Part shown: in pieces, positions 46,411 to 54,997 of the stretch
How the letters are laid out: the number at the start of each line of letters is the position of its first letter
Numbering within the stretch: the first letter of the stretch is position 1
NCBI GenBank assembly: GCA_963678575.2
Contig: CAXXHV010000002.1
Coordinates: 1 to 64,000 of the forward strand
Reading direction: 5' to 3'
DNA: 64,000 bases
Origin: Pleomorphochaeta sp963678575
GTDB lineage: Bacteria; Spirochaetota; Spirochaetia; Sphaerochaetales; Sphaerochaetaceae
The notes under the pieces: generated by a model
Told to the model about the DNA's origin: nothing
The model's input: the letters and a program-made list of their open reading frames with translations, nothing else
The model's database searches: none
Translations under genes and position numbers: made by a program

Positions 46411-47338
46411 TAGATTGTTCTCCTTTTTGTGTTCTTAAAATAGCATTCTTTTTTGCAACTCTATTACTTGCTGTAGTTCTACTTTTTGCAATCCAGAGAG
46501 AAGCAATAACTAGAACACCTGTTAAGAGTTTAAAATCATTTGGAGTGATATGAATTAGATAACCATATTTTCTACCAAAGAACATCAATGTTTTATAAAT
46601 AATAGCACCTAATACAGCTCTAAGAGTAATAAGTGAAATTCTATTACTGCTAAATAAGAATTCACCAATCATAATAGCTGCAAGACCTTGAACAACCATT
46701 CCTTGACCTAAATTTGCATCAGCAAAACCTTGATATTGTGCTAATAAACCACCTGAAAGAGCAATAAGACCATTAGAAACACCAATTCCTAGGAGTTTTA
46801 AATAATCAGGATTCATCCCTTGTGAAATAACCATTTGCTCATTGCCACCCAATGCTCCAACAGCTAATCCTAAATCTGTCCTAAAGAAAACATCAACTAA
46901 TGTTTTTACAATTAAAACCACCAGTAAAGTTCCAATTAAAACTGCTACTGATGATGGAAGAGAACTTAATTTCTCTGGGATAATTGTGTAAAAAGTTTCA
47001 ATTCTAAGTAAAGGAACATTAGCTTTATTTCCAAGAATTCTTAAATTAATCGAATACAACATAGTCATAGTAAGAATACCAGCAAGCAATCCTGGAATTT
47101 TGAACTTGTTATGAATAGTTGCAGTGACAAAGCCTGCTACAGTTCCAGCTAAAAAAGCTAGTACCAAAGCAAAAAAAATGCTTCCACCACTTATAATATG
47201 CATTGTAGCAACTGCTGCACCTGTTGCTAATGACCCATCACATGTAAGGTCTGCAAAATCTAAAACTCTAAAGGAAATAAGAATTCCAATAACCATAATG
47301 GAAAATATTAATCCATCAACAAAAATCCCTTCAATCAT
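46403..47338 (-). CDS. ABC transporter permease (TrpY-like)
   Basis: A 311-residue permease of the branched-chain/BMP-like class (about nine helices; GILISFRVLDFADLTCDGSL, GLAVGALGGNEQMVISQGM, GLAAIMIGEFLF). The FxDLTCDGSL stretch is characteristic of permeases partnered with ABC_sub_bind proteins. It carries an amino-acid-like or small substrate; the exact compound cannot be told from sequence. Confidence 0.87.
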   Translation of the reverse strand: MIEGIFVDGLIFSIMVIGILISFRVLDFADLTCDGSLATGAAVATMHIISGGSIFFALVLAFLAGTVAGFVTATIHNKFKIPGLLAGILTMTMLYSINLRILGNKANVPLLRIETFYTIIPEKLSSLPSSVAVLIGTLLVVLIVKTLVDVFFRTDLGLAVGALGGNEQMVISQGMNPDYLKLLGIGVSNGLIALSGGLLAQYQGFADANLGQGMVVQGLAAIMIGEFLFSSNRISLITLRAVLGAIIYKTLMFFGRKYGYLIHITPNDFKLLTGVLVIASLWIAKSRTTASNRVAKKNAILRTQKGEQSND

Positions 47339-47366
47339 AAAATACCTCTACCTAAGAACAATGACA

Positions 47367-47390
47367 GGATGCCACCTAGATGGCATCCTA
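47367..47390 (-). promoter_or_regulatory. Intercistronic hairpin between binding protein and permease
   Basis: AGGATGCCA (47367-47375) and TGGCATCCT (47382-47390) pair perfectly around CCTAGA. On the minus strand no strong T-tract follows, so it may act as a partial terminator or an mRNA 3'-end stabiliser for the binding-protein message. Confidence 0.6.
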
Positions 47391-47421
47391 AGAAAAATAA
47401 TAAAAGATAAATAAAAAATAT

Positions 47422-48411
47422 TTATTCTTTGCTAGTTTTAACACCATCTTTGATAATGACAGCAGCAGAGTCTAATAATTCATCACTAATAGTAATATTC
47501 AATTCTTTTGCTACATCTAGATTGAACCAAAGTTCAAAATCAGATGGTTTTGTAAGATAAACTGAGCCAATTTCACTTGGAGCTTTTCCTTTTAAACAAG
47601 ACTCAATAACCTTACCTGTTTCTAATCCTAGATTATAGTAATTAAATCCCCAAGATACAAGACAATTTAAGTCTCCTGTACTAGTTGGATCAGAACTTAA
47701 ATATGGTTTGTTAGCTTTTCTACAAACATCATCAATACTTGCAACAGCAGAAATAACTGTATTATCTGTAGCAACATAAATTGCATCAACTCTACCAATA
47801 ATTGATTGAGCTGCCATTTTTACTTCACTTGTATTTGATACTGCAGCACTTACAAATTCAACACCTAATTCATCACAAGCAGCTTTTGCCATTTCCATTA
47901 AAACAACACCATTTGCTTCACCACTAGCATATACATTACCGATAGTTTTTGCATTGGTTAATTCTACTAATAATTTAATTTGAGCTGAAACAGGGTTTGC
48001 ATCTGAAACACCACAAATGTTTCCACCTTCTAATGAAGCACTTTTTGGATCTGTTACTGCTGAGAAAACTACTGGAATATCTGTAAATACATTAGCAAGA
48101 GATTGAGCTGATGGAGTTGCAATACCAACTACTAAATCACAATTATCACTTTTTAATTGTTGAGCTATTGATGATGCAGTTGAGATATCACCATTTGCAT
48201 TTTGTAGATTATATTCAACTTCTAAGTCTGTTGTTGCTAAATAATCTTGAATTCCTTTTTCAACAGCATCAAGTGCTGGGTGTGGTAATAGTTTTGAGAT
48301 ACCAATTTTTTTAACGTTTGAATTAGTAACTTCATTACTCCCTTGTGCGAAAATACTGGAAGTTGCTAAACTTAAAATAAGCATTATAGATAAAAGTTTG
48401 TGATTTTTCAT
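47422..48411 (-). CDS. ABC transporter substrate-binding protein (TrpX-like)
   Basis: A 329-residue binding protein of the ABC_sub_bind family (PF04392). The signal peptide ends in SSIFAQG. Family features are KIGISKLLPHPALDAVEKGIQ near the N-terminus, PSAQSLAN, VFSAVTDPKSA and VDAIYVATDNTVISAV. Characterised relatives import tryptophan or tyrosine; the substrate here is inferred only to be amino-acid-like. It is transcribed with the permease and ATPase after the hairpin. Confidence 0.88.
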   Translation of the reverse strand: MKNHKLLSIMLILSLATSSIFAQGSNEVTNSNVKKIGISKLLPHPALDAVEKGIQDYLATTDLEVEYNLQNANGDISTASSIAQQLKSDNCDLVVGIATPSAQSLANVFTDIPVVFSAVTDPKSASLEGGNICGVSDANPVSAQIKLLVELTNAKTIGNVYASGEANGVVLMEMAKAACDELGVEFVSAAVSNTSEVKMAAQSIIGRVDAIYVATDNTVISAVASIDDVCRKANKPYLSSDPTSTGDLNCLVSWGFNYYNLGLETGKVIESCLKGKAPSEIGSVYLTKPSDFELWFNLDVAKELNITISDELLDSAAVIIKDGVKTSKE

Positions 48412-48560
48412 ATCTTTCTCTCCTAAGATTTATTTGTGCTAATATACTACATATATTTGTCTTTGTAAATTATTATATACATAAAATGTAAAAATATTCA
48501 AACAATATACAATATTTATTTTTTTATAAATATTAAATAATAAGGAATAAAGAAAAATAT

Positions 48561-48588
48561 AAAAAAAAGAGGCCAAATAGGCCCTTTT
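48561..48588 (-). terminator. Terminator after the acidic-protein gene
   Basis: On the minus strand AAAGGGCC, TATTT, GGCCTCTT forms a hairpin followed by TTTTTT (plus strand 48561-48568 is an A run). Confidence 0.75.
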
Positions 48589-48594
48589 AGTATT

Positions 48595-48900
48595 TTACCA
48601 ATCTTCATCTCTCGAGAAGAAGTTGTTTTCAAAATCATCTTCATCAAAATCATCGTCGTCGTCATAGTCATTTTCTAGATCATTTATTTCATCTTCATAA
48701 GATTCATCATCACCAAATAAGAAGTTGTCATTAATTAAATCTTCATCATCTGTAACATCATCTAGCATTTCATCATCATCAAAATCACCTACAGGAGGAG
48801 CATCTAAATCTTCAATTAAATCTTCATCATCAAAATCTAAATCATTGAAGTATTTTTCTTCCTCAAGGTCTAACTCATCATCTATGTCGTCGTGTTTCAT
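48595..48900 (-). CDS. Extremely acidic small protein
   Basis: A 101-residue protein in which about half of residues are Asp or Glu (for example DYDDDDDFDEDDF near the C-terminus). The start MKHDD follows GGAGAG at good spacing; six codons upstream an in-frame ATG lacks a site. It has its own terminator, so it is probably a real, monocistronic gene. No domain is recognised. Possible analogues are the acidic tail of RNA polymerase delta or a cation-binding or DNA-mimic protein, but nothing supports one over another. Confidence 0.7.
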   Translation of the reverse strand: MKHDDIDDELDLEEEKYFNDLDFDDEDLIEDLDAPPVGDFDDDEMLDDVTDDEDLINDNFLFGDDESYEDEINDLENDYDDDDDFDEDDFENNFFSRDEDW

Positions 48901-49133
48901 TTTTTTCTCTCCACTCAAAAATAAAAGTATCTATAATTATGATAGAATAGTAGTGAAAACTCGTCAATAAAAATTACTTATTTTTAATCATGAAAACATA
49001 TTTTTTAGTATGAATTATTACTATTTCTTCAGTTTTACATAAAAGAGTAAAAAAAATACTTTTTTTTGTAATCTTTTTTGTATTCAATGGTATTATTTTG
49101 TGTAACCAAGTAAATAAAAAATAGGAGTTTTTT

Positions 49134-50210
49134 ATGAATGTTTCTAAAAAAAGGGTTTCAACTTTTTTAATTTTTATAGCATCGATTTTAGTTTTAAATT
49201 CTTGTGCAACATCTGTAACAGTATCGTATTTGCAACCAGCAAAATATGATTTAACACAATACAAGAATTTAGCTATTGCTTCAATGAAAGTTGTAGATGT
49301 TCCACCATTTCCAAATAGTTTTGTAACTATTCAATATGATGATTTCGAAGATAGAGTATTCACAGGCTATGATAGAAGAATTGCTTCAAATATTGCAGCA
49401 AATTTTACATATGATCTTTACAATGATTTAAATAAAACTTCATATTTTAAAATTATTAAACCTGTTATAACTGATGGGTATATTAATAATCTAAAATATG
49501 GAATAAATGCAATTAGCCGATTAAGGGATTTAGGTGCAGACGCTTTATTAGTTAGTCAAATAGATTATTTTGATTACAAAGAATATCCTATCATTGGAGA
49601 TTATAAACTAATTAAAAATCCTGAATATGCAACAGATTTTACAAAACCTGAATATATAAAATCTTCAGAGAGAGAAGTTACTTTAGTACAACAAGCTAAT
49701 GTTAGTTATAGTTATAAAGTAATCGATATTAATACTGGTTCTATTATTGCTTCTTCTTCATTTAAAAAAACTTTAACTAATGAAGTTGATTATAAAGAAA
49801 ATTTAATTTCATTACCTTCAATGAAACCATTATATGAAAAAGCTTTGGCTCAAGGTGAAAAAGAAATTGTAAACGATTTAACTCCAAGATATGTGTCAAA
49901 AAGTATTTCATTAATGTCAGATAAGAGTAAAAACCCATTCTTCGATGCAGGAATGGAAGCTTCAAAAAAAGGTAGATTAAGAGTTGCTTATGATAACTTT
50001 AGTATGGCTTGGAATAATGCCCGTTTATATGCAGCAGGATTTAATTCAGCATTAGTACTTGAAGCTTTGGGTGATAGGCAAGGTGCTATTGATAGAATGC
50101 GAGAAGTATATAATTATTATAGTAAGGTTGAAGCTTATGAACAGTTAAGTAGAATGGAACAATATAAATATGATACTAATGTTGCTCAAGACCAAATTAA
50201 TAATAATTAA
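49134..50210 (+). CDS. Predicted lipoprotein with TPR-like C-terminus
   Basis: A 358-residue protein with signal and lipobox LNSC. The N-terminal domain (PAKYDLTQYKNLAIASMKV; LRDLGADALLVSQIDYFDY; YSYKVIDINTGSIIASSSF) has the layout of CsgG/DUF6340-like envelope lipoproteins. The last ~80 residues look like TPR helices (GRLRVAYDNFSMAWNNARLYAAGFNSALVLEALGDRQ). The assignment to DUF6340 is tentative. Expected in the periplasm or outer membrane; function unknown. Confidence 0.7.
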   Translation: MNVSKKRVSTFLIFIASILVLNSCATSVTVSYLQPAKYDLTQYKNLAIASMKVVDVPPFPNSFVTIQYDDFEDRVFTGYDRRIASNIAANFTYDLYNDLNKTSYFKIIKPVITDGYINNLKYGINAISRLRDLGADALLVSQIDYFDYKEYPIIGDYKLIKNPEYATDFTKPEYIKSSEREVTLVQQANVSYSYKVIDINTGSIIASSSFKKTLTNEVDYKENLISLPSMKPLYEKALAQGEKEIVNDLTPRYVSKSISLMSDKSKNPFFDAGMEASKKGRLRVAYDNFSMAWNNARLYAAGFNSALVLEALGDRQGAIDRMREVYNYYSKVEAYEQLSRMEQYKYDTNVAQDQINNN

Positions 50211-50218
50211 GGATTTTT

Positions 50219-50599
50219 ATGAAAGCTATAGATAAAAAAGAAATATTACTTGTAGAAAATTCAACGGCAAAAGAAGTTTTTGAAAAATACAGAGGTGAAG
50301 GTAAAATTGGAATTATTGATTTTTCTACTTCTTTTGTAGTGTTCCCAAGTAATGAAATAATAAATAAGAAATATAAAGAAACTAAAGCTGATGCTGCTTT
50401 TTCTCAACTAAAGAGATGGGTAAGTAGTGAGGCTTTTGATCAAGTTTTTGTTTTAAATGGGTTAGATGTTTTTGAGAAGGAATTAGTTTTTGAATGGCTT
50501 TTTGATCATAAAACAAAAGTTGGCTTTCCAAATTTAATTATTTCAGGAAAAAAAATTGAACCATTTTGGGAACAAATGAATTGTAAAATTATTAAATAA
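50219..50599 (+). CDS. Hypothetical protein
   Basis: A 126-residue soluble protein of unknown family. It starts at ATG after AAGGA, eight bases downstream of the lipoprotein gene, so it is probably co-transcribed. Mixed alpha/beta composition, no signal peptide, no cysteine motif until Cys123. No recognisable domain. Confidence 0.65.
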   Translation: MKAIDKKEILLVENSTAKEVFEKYRGEGKIGIIDFSTSFVVFPSNEIINKKYKETKADAAFSQLKRWVSSEAFDQVFVLNGLDVFEKELVFEWLFDHKTKVGFPNLIISGKKIEPFWEQMNCKIIK

Positions 50600-50645
50600 T
50601 AGTTATCTATTATACAAATTAATCAAAAGTACATGCAATTATAAC

Positions 50646-50683
50646 AAAAATAGGCTATTGTTAATTAACAATAGCCTATTTTT
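50646..50683 (+). terminator. Strong terminator before the PHP-AAA-RloB unit
   Basis: A perfect 38-base palindrome centred on TTAATTAA (50661-50668), with a plus-side T-tract. It ends the preceding lipoprotein transcript and insulates the next unit. Confidence 0.85.
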
Positions 50684-50738
50684 ATAGTTGTTTACTTTTT
50701 TTCTTCACTTTATTTACATTTTAGGATATACTTTTGCT

Positions 50739-51374
50739 ATGAGTTACATTGATTTTCATACACATTTACTTCCGAACATTGATGATGGAGTATTAAAGTT
50801 TGATCAAATTGAAGAAATGCTAGAAGTATATTCAAAAGCAAGTTTTTCTAAAATTGTATGTACTCCACATTTGTATAATCCTTATGTTAAAACTGATATA
50901 GCAAATATCAAGGATACTTATTTGAAAGTAAAGGATATTGCATTTAATTTTGGCATAGACTTATTATTGGGCTCTGAATATTATTATTTAAATCAAACTA
51001 GAATAGTTGGGATACCTATTTCATCTAAATATCAATTAGTTGAACTACCCACTACTTTACCTCCAAAAGATTTTGTTGAAAAGTTTTATAGTTTAATAAA
51101 ATCAGGAATAATAATAATATTGGCTCATGTTGAGAGATATCCTTATTTGAAGGTTGGCTCTCCATATTTAGAAAAGCTAATTGATATGGGTGTATTAATA
51201 CAAGTTAATGCCTCAAGTTTAGCAAATGGAAAAGCAGTAGATTTTGTTGAGAATGAAATTGCTGATTTGATTTCAACAGATAATCATGGTAATTTTAAAT
51301 TGCCTATTGTTTATTTGGAACAATTAGGAAAGTATCCCTATCTAATTAAGAGAATGGGAAAAATATATTTATAA
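50739..51374 (+). CDS. PHP-domain phosphoesterase, CpsB/CapC tyrosine-phosphatase family
   Basis: A 211-residue enzyme starting MSYIDFHTHLLPNIDDGV; a longer frame begins inside the preceding terminator region and was rejected. Metal-site residues are intact: DFHTH, IDDG, TPHLYNPY, GSEYY, LAHVERY and STDNHG. This matches the Mn2+-dependent CpsB/YwqE phosphatases. No tyrosine kinase (CpsD) or capsule gene lies nearby. The gene is followed after 28 bases by an AAA15 ATPase and a RloB-like gene with no terminator between, so the three probably share a transcript. Confidence 0.85.
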   Translation: MSYIDFHTHLLPNIDDGVLKFDQIEEMLEVYSKASFSKIVCTPHLYNPYVKTDIANIKDTYLKVKDIAFNFGIDLLLGSEYYYLNQTRIVGIPISSKYQLVELPTTLPPKDFVEKFYSLIKSGIIIILAHVERYPYLKVGSPYLEKLIDMGVLIQVNASSLANGKAVDFVENEIADLISTDNHGNFKLPIVYLEQLGKYPYLIKRMGKIYL

Positions 51375-51402
51375 AATAAAGGTAGTAAGGGAGGGAAGTC
51401 GC

Positions 51403-52656
51403 ATGTTATTAGATATGACTATTGCGAATTTTAAATCCGTTAAGGAACCACAAACAATTTCGTTTGAAGCCATAAAGGATAATAGATTTCCAGAATCTAA
51501 GATAGTTAGGGTGAATGATAAACTTAACTTGATTAAGAGTGCAGCAATAATTGGACCAAATGGAGCTGGTAAGAGTTCTTTTGTTCGTGCTTTAGAATCA
51601 TTAAAAAGTATTCTAAGTTCAACTGATGAAGTAGAGAATCCATTACAGATTCTCTCCGGTACTAGTTTTGCATATAGTAAAGAGAAAAATACTCCATGTA
51701 CGATTTCTATTAGCATTGTACTTGAAAAAGGTAATATTAATAATTTAGATGAAGAGCCTTCAATAATTGCCCAATATTCCTTTTCTGCAAATAATAAAAA
51801 AATAACACATGAGTCTCTTTATTTTGTATTTAATAGAAGTAAGAAACTAATGTTTGAAAGAACTGAGGTAGTGGATCCTTTAGCAGATGAAGATTCTCCA
51901 ATAACTTACAAATATAGATTTGGAAAAATGTATAGAGGTGAGAAAAAAAGACTTATAAAAAAAATAGATGAAAAACATACGTTTTTAAGTGAATCTGCAT
52001 TAAAAGATAGTGAAACAACTACTCTAGTTAAAAAATGGTTTGACAATAATTTGAATATTCTTCCAATGGGTGTTTCAACACTTAGTGAACAATATATAAT
52101 GGATCAAATTACAAAACATCCTTCTTGGGTTCAACAATTAATAAATTTTTTGTGGTCACTAGATATTACTGATATAAAAAATATTCAAATAATGAATAAT
52201 CGTTTAGTTTTTTCCCATACTAATGTAATGCAATCTTACGCTACATATTATTCACTTGAAAGTTTATCCTTAAGACGTTTATGTTTAATAGGAATAGCCT
52301 TTTTTGAAAGCTTTAAAAATCAAAAGACTTTAATCATTGATGACTTTGGAATGTTATTACATCCTTATGTATTAAAGCATATAATTGAAATATTTGAAGA
52401 ATGTAATTCAGAAATTGGTTCTCAATTACTTGCTGTTGATTGTAATCCTTCTTTATTAGTTCCAGGATTATTAAGAAGAGATGGAATTTACTTTGCTCAA
52501 AAAAATGAAAAAAGTGAAACTGTTTATTTCTCTCTAGCTGAATTCAGATATTCTAAGAGTAGAGATTTAACTAGTGAACAATATATGAATGGTGCCTTTG
52601 GTGCTCTACCATTATTAAGTGACTTTTACTTTGTAGATGGTAAGGAGGAAGAATAA
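51403..52656 (+). CDS. AAA15-family (COG1106/RloA-like) ATPase
   Basis: A 417-residue ATPase of the OLD/SMC-like AAA15 group. Walker A is GPNGAGKSS (about residues 46-54), preceded by the family start LDMTIANFKSVKEPQTISFEA. The Walker B region reads LIIDDFGMLLHP, where relatives have IDE(I/F)xxxLHP: the catalytic Glu is Asp. The signature region reads YYSLESLSLRR, without the usual ESxGT. It pairs with the RloB-like gene three bases downstream, the layout of RloA/RloB and AbiL-type phage defence modules. The start follows AGGGAGGG. Confidence 0.85.
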   Translation: MLLDMTIANFKSVKEPQTISFEAIKDNRFPESKIVRVNDKLNLIKSAAIIGPNGAGKSSFVRALESLKSILSSTDEVENPLQILSGTSFAYSKEKNTPCTISISIVLEKGNINNLDEEPSIIAQYSFSANNKKITHESLYFVFNRSKKLMFERTEVVDPLADEDSPITYKYRFGKMYRGEKKRLIKKIDEKHTFLSESALKDSETTTLVKKWFDNNLNILPMGVSTLSEQYIMDQITKHPSWVQQLINFLWSLDITDIKNIQIMNNRLVFSHTNVMQSYATYYSLESLSLRRLCLIGIAFFESFKNQKTLIIDDFGMLLHPYVLKHIIEIFEECNSEIGSQLLAVDCNPSLLVPGLLRRDGIYFAQKNEKSETVYFSLAEFRYSKSRDLTSEQYMNGAFGALPLLSDFYFVDGKEEE

Positions 52657-52659
52657 GCT

Positions 52660-53295
52660 ATGAAAACTAGAAAAAGAAAAAATCTGGCACCTAGAAAAAC
52701 CATGTTAATTATTGGTGCAAGTGAAAAAGAAGCTTTGTTTTTCTCTCAAGTAAGAAAAGACGCAAGATATTCAAATTTAAGTGTTGAATGGGCAGGTGGA
52801 GAAAAAGATTTAGAGAAATTAATCTCATTAGCTTCAAGAAGTCGAACTCATGGAAAATTCAATGAGGTTTGGTTAGTCTTTTCTTTTGAGGATTTGAATG
52901 TTGATTCTCAAACTGTGAAAGATTTAATTCCTATTGCAGAGAAAAAAAGAGTTCATTTATGTTGGAGTAATCCTGGAATCAATTTGTGGTATTTGTTCCA
53001 TTTTAGAGGAGCAAACGGATTAATTACTGATAGTTCTAGCATTAACAGAGTTATCCAAAAAGAGTTACCAAATTTTGAAGATACGGCAACATATTTAAGA
53101 ACTGAAGGAATAGATTTTTATAATAAAATTTGTGTAAAAGATAATGAAGCAAATAGAAATTCCAGAATATATAATGAAGCTGTTGAGAGTGTTTTAGGCT
53201 TACCTGCTATAAATTATATAGATTTACATCTAGCCATAATTGAAAATTGTGGAGCAGCTAATTTTACTCAAAATCAAAGAACTATTGGAATGTAA
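52660..53295 (+). CDS. RloB-like protein
   Basis: A 211-residue protein of the RloB family (PF13707, TOPRIM-like). The characteristic SNPGINLWYLFHF block (family: SNPCFExWxLLHF) is present, as is the VEWAGGEKDLEKLISLA stretch. The acidic motifs differ: the N-terminal EGxxTE reads GASEKE and the FDxDD motif reads VWLVFSFEDL. This suggests altered or lost nuclease chemistry. It is encoded three bases after the AAA15 ATPase with AAGGAGG upstream and ends in a strong terminator. Proposed role: partner of the ATPase in phage defence (inference). Confidence 0.8.
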   Translation: MKTRKRKNLAPRKTMLIIGASEKEALFFSQVRKDARYSNLSVEWAGGEKDLEKLISLASRSRTHGKFNEVWLVFSFEDLNVDSQTVKDLIPIAEKKRVHLCWSNPGINLWYLFHFRGANGLITDSSSINRVIQKELPNFEDTATYLRTEGIDFYNKICVKDNEANRNSRIYNEAVESVLGLPAINYIDLHLAIIENCGAANFTQNQRTIGM

Positions 53296-53312
53296 AAAAA
53301 TTATATAAAATG

Positions 53313-53350
53313 AAAACTATTTTAGAGTTTCTAAAATAGTTTTTGTTTTT
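53313..53350 (+). terminator. Terminator after the RloB-like gene
   Basis: AAAACTATTTTAG (53313-53325) pairs perfectly with CTAAAATAGTTTT (53331-53344/53343) around AGTTT, followed by GTTTTT. Confidence 0.85.
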
Positions 53351-53367
53351 TAAGAGAGATTAGAAAA

Positions 53368-54249
53368 ATGAATGAAATACTAAAGCTTTGTCCAGGTTAT
53401 AAAAGACTTACACATATTGATGAATTATATAATATTTTAGAGCCATATTATCATATGGAAAAATCAAAGCCTGTTCTTTGTGCAACTCCTTGGAAAATGG
53501 TGCATGAAACAAAAACTAATTGTGCTGTTTTATTACTTCATGGATATCAAGGTTATCCTGGAGAAATGTCATATTTAGGCTTGAAATTTTATAATTCAAA
53601 TTACGATGTATACTGCCCAAGATATCCAGGACATGGTGTAAATCAAGAAGATTTCATTAAAACTAAGGCAGAAGATTGGCTCTCTGTTGCTAGATCTAGT
53701 GTAGGGTATTTAAAGAAAGAATATGGAAGCATTTATGTAGTTGGTCATTCAATGGGATCTCTTATTGCTACTATTGTTGCAAAAGAATTTGATATTGAAA
53801 AAGTTGCTTTAATTGCGCCTGCTTTCTTTATAAGAGGATTCTCAAAATTTAAATTAAAAACATTAATGCTCTTTAAAAAAGAATTAAGTATTCCTTGGAA
53901 AACAGATCCTTCTTTCTGGGGGATTTGTGAAAGAGCGCGAGGGGATGATGAATATCTTGGTAAAAATTATTGGTCACTAATTATTTTAAAACAATTATCT
54001 GAATTTAATAAAGTTAGAGAATTGGCAATTAATTCTCTTGGTAAACTAAATTCCAAGACATTTTGTGTTTTTGGATCTAAAGATATGTCTGTAAATAGTG
54101 AAAAAGTGAAAAAGTTGTTAGAATCATCTATAAAGGCTCCTTTATCGAGCTTAATAATCGATGGAGCAAACCATTTAATTCAATATTTTAATGATGAAGA
54201 AAAGAGAGATTTATGTAACGATTCAGTTGTAAAATTCTTTAATGATTAA
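53368..54249 (+). CDS. Alpha/beta hydrolase (monoacylglycerol-lipase-like)
   Basis: A 293-residue cytosolic hydrolase with oxyanion motif LLHGYQGYPGE, PRYPGHGVNQED cap-entry motif, nucleophile GHSMGS (about Ser130), Asp in FGSKDMSVN and His in GANHLIQ. It resembles carboxylesterases and monoacylglycerol lipases (COG1647/COG2267). It is convergent with the leftward ABC genes, which end inside its last codons (11-base overlap). Substrate unknown. Confidence 0.85.
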   Translation: MNEILKLCPGYKRLTHIDELYNILEPYYHMEKSKPVLCATPWKMVHETKTNCAVLLLHGYQGYPGEMSYLGLKFYNSNYDVYCPRYPGHGVNQEDFIKTKAEDWLSVARSSVGYLKKEYGSIYVVGHSMGSLIATIVAKEFDIEKVALIAPAFFIRGFSKFKLKTLMLFKKELSIPWKTDPSFWGICERARGDDEYLGKNYWSLIILKQLSEFNKVRELAINSLGKLNSKTFCVFGSKDMSVNSEKVKKLLESSIKAPLSSLIIDGANHLIQYFNDEEKRDLCNDSVVKFFND

Positions 54250-54997
54250 GAATTACATAAGGCTTTTTATTAAATGGATTTATTATAAAATGGCTATCTA
54301 AATTAAAAAATTCTTTTATATTAGCTTTAGTTATAACATCTTCAACTTTTCCTTGTATTTTTTTCCCTTTATCTAATAAAACTATTTCATCACAGAAAGA
54401 TAATGAAAGATTAATATCATGAAGAGTAGTAATAATAGTCAAATTATTTTTTGAAACTAAATCTTTTAATAATGTCATAATTTCTAATTGGTGAAGTGGG
54501 TCCAAATTTGCAGTTGGTTCATCAAGAATTAGTATTTTAGATTCTTGAGCTATGGCTCTAGCAATAATTACTTTTTGTAGTTCTCCTCCACTTAATTCAT
54601 TTAAATATTTATTTTTCAATTTGTTAATTTTTAATTGATTGATTACTTTATTGACTTTTAATCTCTCTGATTCTAAAGAATCATTGAACAAGTATCTAGA
54701 AAGACTGATATATTGAAATACGCTTATTTGTGGAATAAGTTGTGCAGACTGTTCTACGTAAGCTATTTTTTTTGCAATATTTTCTCTTTTTAAACTATTA
54801 AGGTCTTCCTTGTCATATAAAATTGAATCATTATCAATTTTTAATAATTTTAATATAGTTTTTATTAATGTGGTTTTTCCACATCCATTTGATCCTAATA
54901 TTCCATAGAATTTTTTTTCTTCAAATCTTAAATTTAATGAATTAAATATTGTATTCTCAAAATAGGAATAATTTAAATTGTTAATAAATATGTTCAT
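54239..54997 (-). CDS. btuD: BtuD/FecE-type ABC ATP-binding protein
   Basis: A 252-residue ABC ATPase: Walker A GSNGCGKTT (about residue 35), signature LSGGELQKVIIARAIA, Walker B ILILDEPTANLDP and H-loop TLHDINLSLSF. It is the last gene of a binding protein-permease-ATPase set under a cobalamin-type riboswitch, so B12 is the likely cargo; sequence alone does not separate B12 from heme or siderophore transporters. Confidence 0.85.
   Translation of the reverse strand: MNIFINNLNYSYFENTIFNSLNLRFEEKKFYGILGSNGCGKTTLIKTILKLLKIDNDSILYDKEDLNSLKRENIAKKIAYVEQSAQLIPQISVFQYISLSRYLFNDSLESERLKVNKVINQLKINKLKNKYLNELSGGELQKVIIARAIAQESKILILDEPTANLDPLHQLEIMTLLKDLVSKNNLTIITTLHDINLSLSFCDEIVLLDKGKKIQGKVEDVITKANIKEFFNLDSHFIINPFNKKPYVILNH

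Noticed and set aside
48725..48970. Serine-rich plus-strand frame opposite the acidic protein
   Set aside because: A complement artefact of Asp codons (GAT/GAC read as ATC/GTC and TCA/TCT in the other frames); no start site evidence.
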